From NCBI GenBank assembly GCA_016788865.1, contig JAEUSB010000073.1, positions 1 to 46,970 of the forward strand: a DNA stretch of 46,970 nt, given 5' to 3'. Positions within the stretch are counted from its first letter, which is position 1. Every line of letters starts with the position of its first letter. Of the stretch, positions 9,204 to 16,341 are shown piece by piece. Both the position numbers and the translations under genes were made by a program. Under the pieces are notes generated by a model. It was not told the origin of the DNA. It saw only the letters and a program-made list of their open reading frames with translations, and did not search any database. Source of the stretch: Leptospirales bacterium (GTDB lineage Bacteria; Spirochaetota; Leptospiria; Leptospirales; Leptonemataceae).

Positions 9204-9209
9204 TGTCAA
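9204..9209 (-). promoter_or_regulatory. candidate -35 box (TTGACA) for the island operon
   Basis: On the minus strand a perfect TTGACA lies immediately upstream of the palindrome. The best -10 candidate, TATACC, is inside the palindrome at 9184-9189, with a short 14-bp spacer. It would put the transcription start at or next to ATG 9175. The spacer is suboptimal, so this is tentative. Confidence 0.35.
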
Positions 9210-9231
9210 ATGTAATCTACTATCATATCGC

Positions 9232-9486
9232 ATGACCTTTGAGCGCTTCCAGATGGAATTGGGCAAACGCATCCAAAAGCTCCGTCTGGAGAGAAACAAG
9301 ACTCAAGAGGGAATGGATGAGGGCGAATGGAGCGTTCCATGGCGAACCATCCAGGATCTTGAAGGTGGCAAATCCAATGTCACCTTACACACGCTCTTCA
9401 AAGTTGCGCGAAGCCTAAATATACATCCGCGCGAGTTCTTTGATTTCTCGTTTCCGACTCGCGACGATCGCACAAGTCGGAAGTAA
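9232..9486 (+). CDS. XRE-family HTH transcriptional regulator
   Basis: A compact 84-residue protein that is almost entirely one helix-turn-helix domain: GKRIQKLRLERNKTQEGM, WRTIQDLEGGKSNVTLHTLFKVARSLNI, then a short tail. It is divergent from the defence operon and separated from it by the 28-bp palindrome, so it is most likely the operon's repressor or switch. An in-frame ATG-less extension upstream to 9160 exists, but the domain begins naturally at ATG 9232. No strong ribosome binding site is visible. Confidence 0.85.
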   Translation: MTFERFQMELGKRIQKLRLERNKTQEGMDEGEWSVPWRTIQDLEGGKSNVTLHTLFKVARSLNIHPREFFDFSFPTRDDRTSRK

Positions 9487-9504
9487 GTTCAAAGACGCAA
9501 CGCG

Positions 9505-9600
9505 AGCGTCTGAAGATTGCAGGATCTCGGGCTCTTCCCGTGAAATTCGAACTCCCCCAGGCTCAATAAATTTTGCATTAATTTTCATAGTTAATGCACT
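9505..9600. repeat. ~95-bp diverged direct repeat, copy 1
   Basis: Begins AGCGTCTGAAGATTGCAGGA and ends near AGTTAATGCACT. By hand it matches the copy at 12226-12320 at roughly three quarters of positions, in the same orientation, with an internal GAAGA...TCTTC dyad. It lies 3' of the DUF4365 gene and 3' of the XRE gene. No gene is convincing between 9487 and 9734. Confidence 0.6.
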
Positions 9601-9734
9601 TTCGCGCGAGAACATTGCTCCGTAAGGGTGAGCCCCAGCAGGGCTTATCTCAACGGTTCCTTCGGTAGCCAATTTGTTTCTCTTACTGTTCGGGCGCGGT
9701 TTTGGTAAACGGGTAGACGCTTGTTTACGCGAAG

Positions 9735-10664
9735 TTACCCCTCCGACTTTTTTCCACCTTTCGCAACGGTGAATTTGATTTTATTGGGCAATCCAAAGTG
9801 TTTTGCGCCCGAATTGATCGCCATGTTGAGGAACGCGAGTCCGGCGGAATACTTGTCATCGACTAATTTGACATTGTATCCGATTAGGTCACTGAGTTTG
9901 ATAAATTTTTCCCGATCTCCTGACAAAGTAGTTTGCATAATGAGCAAAGACCACAGTCGGAATAGGTTGTCCTTGTATTTCGCGATCATCTGATCGGACA
10001 TGTCACCAAAGTCACCAATGTACGGAATCATGTGATCGCCTGGGGGAGCATTTGTGGCATAGTGCTTCACAGTTCGCATAAATGGAAACCCGAGTTCGCG
10101 CTGATCAATATTGGTTTGAGAGAGTTTAATCCAAAAATTGAGAACCGCAAACGCGTTCTTCTTCCAAGAATCGCTGAGCAAATCATTTACTTGGAATTGC
10201 AGTATGGGTTTTCCAAGATCAATGCTGAGGACACTAACATTCGATTCTAAGCGCGTGGAGTCGGCAGGTTCGATGTCTGGCCGCAAAGTCACCGACTTAA
10301 TTTTCTTGCGGGCAAAATGGTGCTGGACTCGATGTGTTTGGTATATCTCGACGGTGTGGGCCTTTTTATCGATGAAGCAAAGAAACAAGGGAGAGCGTAG
10401 GTCATAGAGCCATTTGATGGAATTAGGGTCAGTGAATACCATATTGCTTTTTCCGCTCTTAATTTGTACATAATATGGATTTCGGACGAAGAGACGTTTT
10501 CCGACTACTTCTCCCAAAGTACAAAAAAGATCCAGACCGGAGTCTTCGGGATGTGGCACTGGAATCGAGGTACCAAAAGCAGAGAAGATGTACTGCGCCA
10601 AATATTCGGAGCGAGTTCCTTCATGGAAATTCCGTGCCACAGACCCTGTTGATTTATTTTTCAT
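9735..10664 (-). CDS. DUF4365-like PD-(D/E)XK nuclease-fold protein
   Basis: A 309-residue cytosolic protein. The N-terminal ~75 residues carry a DUF4365-type core: GTRSEYLAQYIFSAFG (16-31), EDSGLDLFCTL (40-50, catalytic-type D45) and PYYVQIKSG (63-71, Q67-x-K69). This is the E...D...QxK arrangement of PD-(D/E)XK nucleases that occur in defence islands. The remaining ~200 residues are not recognised and could be the sensing or partner-binding part. The start ATG at 10664 is 59 nt after the DAC stop on the same strand, so it is probably co-transcribed with the DAC and could be its effector. No clear Shine-Dalgarno sequence is seen. Confidence 0.75.
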   Translation of the reverse strand: MKNKSTGSVARNFHEGTRSEYLAQYIFSAFGTSIPVPHPEDSGLDLFCTLGEVVGKRLFVRNPYYVQIKSGKSNMVFTDPNSIKWLYDLRSPLFLCFIDKKAHTVEIYQTHRVQHHFARKKIKSVTLRPDIEPADSTRLESNVSVLSIDLGKPILQFQVNDLLSDSWKKNAFAVLNFWIKLSQTNIDQRELGFPFMRTVKHYATNAPPGDHMIPYIGDFGDMSDQMIAKYKDNLFRLWSLLIMQTTLSGDREKFIKLSDLIGYNVKLVDDKYSAGLAFLNMAINSGAKHFGLPNKIKFTVAKGGKKSEG

Positions 10665-10705
10665 GGCAGTCGGAGGGGTATTTTTGCATAACGTGATAAA
10701 CTGTT

Positions 10706-10729
10706 GTTATACGCCGTGTCAGGTCAAAA
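10706..10729 (+). repeat. 24-bp inverted repeat, stop-codon-side arm
   Basis: Reads GTTATACGCCGTGTCAGGTC then AAAA on the plus strand. It is the inverted copy of 12009-12032 with a single difference, G here against A in the other arm. The DAC stop codon (TGA, plus-strand 10724-10726) lies within this arm. Confidence 0.9.
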
Positions 10730-12022
10730 TAGTTTGAAGAACATCTCTAAGTTAGTCCAGTAAATCACGCGTTTTTCACCATCTGAGCACGCTCCTTTGA
10801 CTGACCCGTCCTGAGAAATAATGAAGGCGACGCTTCCGGGGTTTTCCCTCAAAAACCGAAAGGTAGAGCGGTGGCGGGTACCGTACATATCGATGGGTTG
10901 TGACGTAGTGGATTTAGCATCAGGATCGAGGGACATGTGAACATCGAATTGAAACTCTTCACGAGCGAGAATCTCTGCACCGAAGCCAAGAATGCGAAAT
11001 TGGAAATCTAAGAGTAATGCTCCATCAACGTTTGCAAGAGCCGCAAGCAGCAAGGATTGCTCCTGCAAGTTGCGGTCAATGGAAAGCACATTTGAGAAAA
11101 GAGTGGTGAAACTAGAATATTTTTCTTTCGCGAGACCCTGGTCCTTGGCTTCAGCCCGCAGTTGAGTAATGTGTTTAAAGTCGACCAGGCTCCTCAGCAG
11201 TATGTTCCAAATTTCGATGTGCTTGGTCTGATATTTAGTGCGCAGGTCTTTGTCAACATTAGCAGGCTGTAGGAACAAAAGCGTGCCCCCGTGGTGTTGC
11301 TCATGAATTGCAAACAATAGCCTGTTGAGGAACGAAAAATAGAAGCCGTCTGCGGCGGGTTTTAGGTCGTCAGGCCGAATTTGGCTTCCCATGGAAGATG
11401 CATCGGCTGCAAGTTCTGTCAAAACCCCATTGAACTTTTCGTTCAGGATTCCGCGATCCAAAGGTGATTCTGTTGGGTCAACTATCATGGCATCATGCAA
11501 TTGAAGGAACACAATCCCGCGGCGGGAAATGTTTAGGTTTCCTGGCTCAAAGCATGAAATCGTAAGAGAGTCTGGGGGGGTTCTGACCCAGTTGAACGGA
11601 GAACCACTGCGAATTTGCTCGGCAAAAGCAAATCCCGTTTGCATCAAGCCAACAATCTCCCAGTGGGAGGTCTGTTTCGCAATCAGTAGTACGTTGCCGG
11701 CGGGAGGAATTGCTGGAGAAAGCTTTCGCAGCTCCTGTGGCGAGAATGGGCGGGGCGTGTCAAAGAACATCTGTGCGCCTGATACCGAGGCAACATGATT
11801 CTTCAGGACCTCCGGCTCATGCAGGCAAACGCGAAACGTTGTTTTTCTGCCCTCTTCCTCGCCTAAAGATGCTTGGTAGCACACGTTGAGAACAACAGCC
11901 AAATCAGCCGACGTTGGCAAGTCGCGCTCCTGCATTGGTTTCAGGGGGCCAATGGCCTGCCAGCGCGATATGACTAGCCTAGCTAAGGTTTCGTCAGGAT
12001 AGTAGAATTTTTGACCTGACAT
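10724..12022 (-). CDS. DisA-type diadenylate cyclase with N-terminal sensor-like domain (DACNV-like)
   Basis: A 432-residue protein. The C-terminal ~110 residues carry the two DAC active-site motifs: VDGALLLD (332-339, the DGA motif) and MYGTRHRSTFRF (379-390, the GTRHR motif), followed by SVAFIISQDGSVKG. DAC enzymes condense two ATP into cyclic di-AMP. The larger N-terminal part (1-~320), with HEQHHGGTLLFL near 240-251, resembles the sensor domains described for accessory DACs (DACNV type as I recall). No membrane segments or DisA-type DNA-binding domain are visible, so it is not housekeeping DisA or CdaA. It is followed by the DUF4365 gene. The ATG at 12022 lies in one arm of a 24-bp inverted repeat and the stop in the other; no Shine-Dalgarno is evident. 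Confidence 0.82.
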   Translation of the reverse strand: MSGQKFYYPDETLARLVISRWQAIGPLKPMQERDLPTSADLAVVLNVCYQASLGEEEGRKTTFRVCLHEPEVLKNHVASVSGAQMFFDTPRPFSPQELRKLSPAIPPAGNVLLIAKQTSHWEIVGLMQTGFAFAEQIRSGSPFNWVRTPPDSLTISCFEPGNLNISRRGIVFLQLHDAMIVDPTESPLDRGILNEKFNGVLTELAADASSMGSQIRPDDLKPAADGFYFSFLNRLLFAIHEQHHGGTLLFLQPANVDKDLRTKYQTKHIEIWNILLRSLVDFKHITQLRAEAKDQGLAKEKYSSFTTLFSNVLSIDRNLQEQSLLLAALANVDGALLLDFQFRILGFGAEILAREEFQFDVHMSLDPDAKSTTSQPIDMYGTRHRSTFRFLRENPGSVAFIISQDGSVKGACSDGEKRVIYWTNLEMFFKLF

Positions 12023-12032
12023 GGCGTATAAC
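12009..12032 (-). repeat. 24-bp inverted repeat, start-codon-side arm
   Basis: On the minus strand it reads GTTATACGCCATGTCAGGTC then AAAA; the ATG inside is the DAC start codon. It matches the other arm (10706-10729) at 23 of 24 positions in inverted orientation. The flanking bases differ, so the repeat is sharply bounded. Confidence 0.9.
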
Positions 12033-12071
12033 GTTGAGTCCCATTTGTGCAGAGATTCTCTCGATGATCGT

Positions 12072-12097
12072 TACAAACTCATTGTCAAGAGTTTGTA
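12072..12097. promoter_or_regulatory. 9-bp dyad covering a TTGACA box upstream of the DAC gene
   Basis: TACAAACTC (12072-12080) and GAGTTTGTA (12089-12097) are perfect inverted repeats around an 8-nt centre that reads TTGACA on the minus strand (12083-12088). It lies 50-75 bp upstream of the DAC start, where a -35 box and an operator would be expected. No good -10 hexamer is evident. Confidence 0.45.
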
Positions 12098-12225
12098 TTA
12101 ACCCCGGCTTTTTTTGTCGAGCGCCGGGATAATCGCCGAAACGTGGTATGTGTCCCAGAATGACCGTTCAGATCGCGAAAGGCCAGCGTTGATTAACGGG
12201 TTTTGAAACTCCTGCCTTGCTTAGC

Positions 12226-12320
12226 AGCGTCTGAAGAGTTCACAATCCCGGACTCTTCCGCTGAATTCTGAATCCTCAAAACCCCATTAATTTTGCATTT
12301 ATTTCCAAAGTTAATGCCCT
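12226..12320. repeat. ~95-bp diverged direct repeat, copy 2
   Basis: Begins AGCGTCTGAAGAGTTCACAA and ends near AGTTAATGCCCT. It contains a perfect 7-bp dyad, GAAGAGT...ACTCTTC. It overlaps the stop codon of the gene at 12311. With copy 1 it brackets the DAC/DUF4365 module. The rest of the 12023-12310 gap holds the dyad above and a 6-bp CCCGGC/GCCGGG stem-loop at 12103-12128. Confidence 0.6.
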
Positions 12321-13048
12321 TCCTGGCTCTCGCTCCGGCCCGCGGCTACGATTGCTCGTGCGGAAGATGCTGTTATGTTCTCGCCGGAAACATGAACTCG
12401 AAGGATTAGCCCTGGAGCCCCGCCGCTCCCCTCTATGTACGGTTCGTGTTTCAAGAGCAAGGCGTCCTTAACGTGGAGGAGCATCTGATTTCCCTCCCGA
12501 ACCATGATTGCCTTGCGCGCATGTTTCAACTTCCATGCGGTCTGCGCGAACCATTGATCGACATCGAGAAATGCACTACGGATCTCCAGATCCAAACGGA
12601 ATTTCGTTTCCGCATCCGTTGCAAATTTGATGAGATTCCAGTGCCACGTCGTTGGAAGGTGCGCGTGAGAATCCGGGCACAGATCCATTACGGAAACTAC
12701 CTGCGCTCTCTTTCTTCGTCTGTCAGCCTGGTTCGATGCGGCATGTATTTCAAGCTGACACCATTCCTTCTGTTTCGGAGATAGCAAGTTCCACAAAATC
12801 GAATTTGCAGTGATCGCTTTTCCCAGGGCCAGGAGATTGAGCCGGGCCTCGAATTCCCCGGGTGAACTGGTCGACCAGGGGAGGGGTACTTCTTCTTTCT
12901 CCAGCTCCGTGGGAATTTTGCTGAACACGTCCGAATGTAAATACTGCAGCACGGGTGTCAGGTTGCCGCGATATGGATTCTCCGCGCGCAGGTTCCCCTC
13001 ACGATCCGTCAGTAACAGGGCTTGCAATATCCGGTTTGAAACTTTCAT
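12311..13048 (-). CDS. hypothetical protein, tandem paralogue B
   Basis: A 245-residue soluble protein that I do not recognise. It is clearly homologous to its upstream neighbour: shared blocks include SPGEFEAR, ILWNLLSP.QK.WCQLE, the LDVDQWFAQTA region, LLHVKDALL.KHE.Y and GLILR.H.SG.NIT.SS. The order suggests an alpha-helical middle and a beta-rich C-terminal part. Its N-terminus MKVSNRILQALLLTDREGN aligns with the paralogue's internal MRVSKWIMQALVLTRRDGS. A basic RRRKRAQVV segment lies near residue 115. It follows the paralogue after a gap of about 70 bp, so they are probably one transcript. Function is unknown. Confidence 0.72.
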   Translation of the reverse strand: MKVSNRILQALLLTDREGNLRAENPYRGNLTPVLQYLHSDVFSKIPTELEKEEVPLPWSTSSPGEFEARLNLLALGKAITANSILWNLLSPKQKEWCQLEIHAASNQADRRRKRAQVVSVMDLCPDSHAHLPTTWHWNLIKFATDAETKFRLDLEIRSAFLDVDQWFAQTAWKLKHARKAIMVREGNQMLLHVKDALLLKHEPYIEGSGGAPGLILRVHVSGENITASSARAIVAAGRSESQEGH

Positions 13049-13120
13049 TGGGGGAATACTTTGTCGGGATCACAGTTTGCAATCGTGGTGACGGTATTGT
13101 CTCGGAGCTCCCCCGCACCC

Positions 13121-13852
13121 TCAACTCGTCATTCGATCCCCCTCCGTGATCACTCGCCCGGATGAGCCGGTAATGTTCTGTCCTGAAAAATGAATACGAA
13201 GGATCAGACCGGAAGCAAATCCCGGACGATTTTCCAGATACTGTTCGTGTTTCGAGAGCAACGCGTCTTTGACATGCAGAAGTGGTTGGTTCCCGTCACA
13301 CGCGATCACCGTTTTGCGTGCTTGCGCCGTTTTTCTAGCCGTTTGAGCAAACCATTGGTCAGCGTCGAGCAATGCACTTTGCGGTTCGAGATCCAGTTGA
13401 AACTGTGTTTCAGACTGTATTGCAAACCCGATCAAGTTCCAGTTCCAGGTAGAACCACGTCGCCCTTGAGAACCTGAGCTCGCATCAACTACCGTCACGG
13501 TCCGGGACCTCTGCTTACGCTTATCGCGTCGATTCGGTCCTATCTGCAACTCAAGCTGACACCATTGTTTTTGTTCGGGTGAGAGTAGATTCCAGAGTAC
13601 CAGGTTCGCGCTGATTCCCAGTCCTTTTGCTATATGGTTTACGCGAGCCTCGAATTCACCTGGTGAATTGCTGGAGGAAGGAAGGGTGACTTCCTGATTT
13701 TCAAATTCCGGGGGAATCACGCGAACTAATTCGGACGGAAGATACTCCAGTATCGGGATCAATTCAACATCATTACTTGCACTTTGCGAGCGATAGCTGC
13801 CATCACGTCTTGTGAGGACCAGCGCTTGCATTATCCATTTTGAAACCCGCAT
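13121..13852 (-). CDS. hypothetical protein, tandem paralogue A
   Basis: About 243 residues and the paralogue of the gene just downstream. The frame is open to 13885, but ATG 13852 is the better start: it aligns with the paralogue's first residue and has a strong AGGGAGG Shine-Dalgarno 5 nt upstream. It has the same block order as paralogue B, including SPGEFEARVNHIAKGLGIS, WNLLSPEQKQWCQLELQ, DADQWFAQTARK and LLHVKDALLSKHEQYL. No signal peptide, membrane segment or catalytic motif is evident. An ancient tandem duplication is the simplest origin; a two-subunit complex is possible. Confidence 0.75.
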   Translation of the reverse strand: MRVSKWIMQALVLTRRDGSYRSQSASNDVELIPILEYLPSELVRVIPPEFENQEVTLPSSSNSPGEFEARVNHIAKGLGISANLVLWNLLSPEQKQWCQLELQIGPNRRDKRKQRSRTVTVVDASSGSQGRRGSTWNWNLIGFAIQSETQFQLDLEPQSALLDADQWFAQTARKTAQARKTVIACDGNQPLLHVKDALLSKHEQYLENRPGFASGLILRIHFSGQNITGSSGRVITEGDRMTS

Positions 13853-14101
13853 TGAAACCTCCCTGTCCTGTTCCGGGTTGGACAACTCAATCGCACTTCC
13901 ATTCAGAATCGCTGGGATTCGTGGCCCGGTCCAGTATTCTTTCCGAGATCATACCCAGGATAGGCTACTGTGAATCGTGAATTGTTTGGTCGTGGATTTT
14001 TTGAGAATGTGTGTCACGCGATTGATCATGAGCAAAGGCACGAAGGGAGACGGGTCTGAATTTGATTTAAACGATGCGCGAAGGCAAGATCAATTCGGGT
14101 T

Positions 14102-14422
14102 TCAGAAGATATCGCCTGATTTGCCCGAGCAAATATATGCAACGTTGGTTAACAGGTAGACCAGTTGCCAGCACTCCTGGGGTCGGCGATAGCTTGGCTC
14201 AGTCTTGCACTCGGGCATGCTTAACACCATCGCTGATAGCGGCAGTGTAAGGGCGTGCTGGCACTTTGCTTCGGAGCGCTCGGAGTGTTCTTCTTTTGTG
14301 TCGAGCGGATACTCCAGACTTGGTCTCGGCGTGCATAGAGACAGGATAGCCGGCAAGAGCAGAGCCACTGGTATTCGAGAGCAGACTCGTCGAAAAGCTG
14401 GAACCAATCCTGGTGGAGGCAT
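14102..14422 (-). CDS. possible small secreted protein
   Basis: A 106-codon frame from ATG 14422, beginning MPPPGLVPAFRRVCSRIPVALLLPAILSL, which looks like a basic n-region plus hydrophobic core. The rest is Cys- and Ser-containing without a known motif. It is the second of two similar-looking weak candidates in this stretch. Low confidence; no Shine-Dalgarno is seen. Confidence 0.2.
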   Translation of the reverse strand: MPPPGLVPAFRRVCSRIPVALLLPAILSLCTPRPSLEYPLDTKEEHSERSEAKCQHALTLPLSAMVLSMPECKTEPSYRRPQECWQLVYLLTNVAYICSGKSGDIF

Positions 14423-14552
14423 GAGAAGACAATAGCACGGGATCCCCTTCTTGTCGAGAAGTCGGGGGTGAAGTGCAACGGAGCGGGGTGAAATCCAATC
14501 CGGTTTGCTGCTTGCCTGAACATTTCGGAAGGCGGGTAATATTCTGTTGGGT

Positions 14553-14906
14553 CTAGAAATCTGTTGCTCTGCGCCAGCGTTCCTGGCAATTACCCTTGCT
14601 CTGAGATTCATCGGGATATCCGGCCCCTGTTGCAGCGAGACAACCCGCGAGGAAAAACTCCGAGCTGTTTCGAGCCGTACCGGACGATGCCGCACCTGAC
14701 TCGGCGGCTGCTTTCTGGGCTGTCAGGAGACCGCAGAACTGAATCGCTTTCTTGATCTGGCTTTCGTCATCATGGCATTCGCCGTTGTAATTTGTTGAAT
14801 AGAGTGAGCAGAACTGGAGCATTGAAACGGCAGCAACAAGGACGCGTATTCCTGATCCTGTCATGTCGGATCCGGCTTGAACGATTCTCTTGCGCATGTC
14901 GAGCAA
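14553..14906 (-). CDS. possible small secreted Cys-containing protein
   Basis: A 117-codon frame. After a basic N-terminus it has a short hydrophobic segment (IRVLVAAVSMLQFCSLY) and then ECHDDESQIKKAIQFCGLL...FFLAGCLAATG...GNCQER, with several spaced cysteines. The composition is plausible for a small exported or lipid-anchored protein, but I recognise no family, the start is unclear and no ribosome binding site stands out. It may be spurious. Confidence 0.25.
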   Translation of the reverse strand: MLDMRKRIVQAGSDMTGSGIRVLVAAVSMLQFCSLYSTNYNGECHDDESQIKKAIQFCGLLTAQKAAAESGAASSGTARNSSEFFLAGCLAATGAGYPDESQSKGNCQERWRRATDF

Positions 14907-14995
14907 ATCGCGCTTTCCGCAGCGTCCGTATAGCTTACGATTCCGGACTTAATCGGGTGAAAACTGCCTGCGAAGAAACCCTCGAGTCGGAGATC

Positions 14996-15340
14996 TTAAG
15001 TGCGTATTATGGAGCTAAAATCGACCTTGCATTTGCGAAGTTTTTCCGCCAGGTCTAGACGCCCGATCTTCTTAAGAAAGAGCTCGATCGATATGATCGG
15101 ACCCTCATATACAAAACCATCCTTGAAGTCCAAGTGATTCTTCTTGTAGCAAACCATCATCAGTGGAGTAAAAACACCATCGGGACCCTCAAAGAGAAAA
15201 TACTTGTCGGGCGTTTCAAGGGAACTTTTTGGATAGAGTTTCTGATGGGTGTCCACGCAAGTCACTCCGGGGATATCCAGTATCCGTCTTATGTCACTAA
15301 AATTGTAAGCGAAATACTGTCCCGAGGATGAGTTTCCCAT
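14996..15340 (-). CDS. hypothetical protein, second gene of a two-gene unit
   Basis: A 114-residue small protein, compact and mixed alpha/beta (FAYNFSDIRRILDIPGVTCVD, KYFLFEGPDGVFTPLMMVCYKK, ISIELFLKKIGRLDLAEKLRKC). I do not recognise the family. It starts 15 bp after the HicB-like gene and so is probably co-transcribed with it. The small-pair layout resembles a toxin-antitoxin module, but it is not HicA and no toxin motif is visible. Confidence 0.6.
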   Translation of the reverse strand: MGNSSSGQYFAYNFSDIRRILDIPGVTCVDTHQKLYPKSSLETPDKYFLFEGPDGVFTPLMMVCYKKNHLDFKDGFVYEGPIISIELFLKKIGRLDLAEKLRKCKVDFSSIIRT

Positions 15341-15355
15341 TCAAGGCTTCTTTCT

Positions 15356-15922
15356 TCATCCTGCTTTCGAAAGAACGACGAGGGGAAAGGAGTTTCGGAG
15401 GGACTTGATCATAGCCAATAGTATTTCAGACCTCTTCTCCGGTGTCGCCTTCTTCAATTGATCCAGCCAGTGCTTGACTTGATCAAACTCTCGTTCCGTT
15501 AGGGGACTAAAATCATACTTTCTTATAGGTTCGTCTGTTGCTTCGACTGGTTGTTGAGGGTCCATAGTCTTGACCATCGATTTCTCCAAAAGGCGGACGC
15601 GGGCGGCATTGGCTAGATTGGCGAATTCTTGCCATTCCGGAGAATCTAGCGGAACTTGATTTGCGTACAGATTCTTTAGTGAGCCCTTGCTGAAAAGGTA
15701 CAGGATCTGATCCAATAACATTTCAAGAATGCGCGTGGCGATATGCTCGATTGCCGTAGTTTGTTCGGACTGCTCCGAATACGCCCAGATATCAAAATCC
15801 AAGCAGTGCCCACCGAGCACACCATCATCCTGCCGGCTGAACAGCACATGCAGGGTCGGGATGTCGATGATTGGGGCCAGTTTCTCGGGAAACTTCAACT
15901 CAATAGCGAATTTTGAAGCCAT
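15356..15922 (-). CDS. HicB-like-fold hypothetical protein
   Basis: A 188-residue protein. The N-terminal half (THVLFSRQDDG-like strand, GGHCLDFDIWAYSEQSEQTTAIEHIATRILEML) resembles the beta-beta-alpha HicB/partial RNase H antitoxin fold, in which a strand carrying a short acidic D-F-D motif leads into a helix. The C-terminal half has Leu/Lys-rich helices (EREFDQVKHWLDQLKKA). The start ATG 15922 is well placed. It precedes the 114-residue gene. The role is inferred only; a pairing in which this is the antitoxin-like member is possible. Confidence 0.5.
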   Translation of the reverse strand: MASKFAIELKFPEKLAPIIDIPTLHVLFSRQDDGVLGGHCLDFDIWAYSEQSEQTTAIEHIATRILEMLLDQILYLFSKGSLKNLYANQVPLDSPEWQEFANLANAARVRLLEKSMVKTMDPQQPVEATDEPIRKYDFSPLTEREFDQVKHWLDQLKKATPEKRSEILLAMIKSLRNSFPLVVLSKAG

Positions 15923-16341
15923 ATGTTAACTCTCTTGATTATGCGCCTCTGTCAATTCCATAATCGGAATAAACCCTTGCCCAATTGATTGGTATTATGT
16001 TGGACTTACATCCGAGGCACCTCATATACAAGTATCCATCACTGCGTTCGGCGAGGCCGATTCGCCCCTTTCGGTCCGTTCCCGACCTGCCCGCGCTACA
16101 AATATTGGGTTCGTGCTCGACGAATGTACGTCGTTCTGCCGTCCGCAAAGGGGACTCTTTCCGGGTAGATCAATTTTGGTACTGCCATATCCCTTCTTGG
16201 TCCGGACCAAGGCCGGTTTCCGTAAAGAACCGTACAACCATAGGCCTATTTCCTCTTGCTTGCGATTTTGAGCGAACGATCGATCACTCTAAAAGACGGA
16301 CACCCTGTCAGAATTCCGTTTCAGAGGTATCAAGACGCTGG
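15923..16341. other. ~420-bp gap without a supported gene
   Basis: A 69-codon minus-strand frame at 15939-16148 ends DGYLYMRCLGCKSNIIPINW..., but it has only a TTG start with no ribosome binding site. It could be a remnant. Nothing else stands out. Confidence 0.4.

Larger units (their letters stand above)
13886..14995. other. 1.1-kb stretch without a convincing gene
   Basis: No frame here shows recognisable homology or a good start. Two weak minus-strand candidates have signal-peptide-like N-termini: 14553-14906 (Cys-containing, ...ECHDDESQIKKAIQFC...) and 14102-14422 (RRVCSRIPVALLLPAILSL, then four more Cys). They could be small secreted proteins or chance frames. Confidence 0.4.

Noticed and set aside
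9415..9672. 85-codon minus-strand frame over direct repeat copy 1
   Set aside because: It overlaps the XRE gene end and the repeat, has no ribosome binding site, and its translation does not resemble the neighbouring paralogues.
10687..10716. Integron-type cassette boundary around the DAC gene
   Set aside because: GTTATAC/GTATAAC look like core motifs, but the spacing between the tail and the next gene is too short for an attC site. Kept only as an alternative under the inverted-repeat finding.
14916..14962. Third copy of the ~95-bp direct repeat (GCAGCGTCCG...CCGGACT)
   Set aside because: The likeness covers only about 40 bases with many differences; could be chance.
15939..16148. 69-codon frame ending YMRCLGCKSNIIPINW
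   Set aside because: Only a TTG start, no ribosome binding site and a stop shortly upstream. Treated as a possible remnant.
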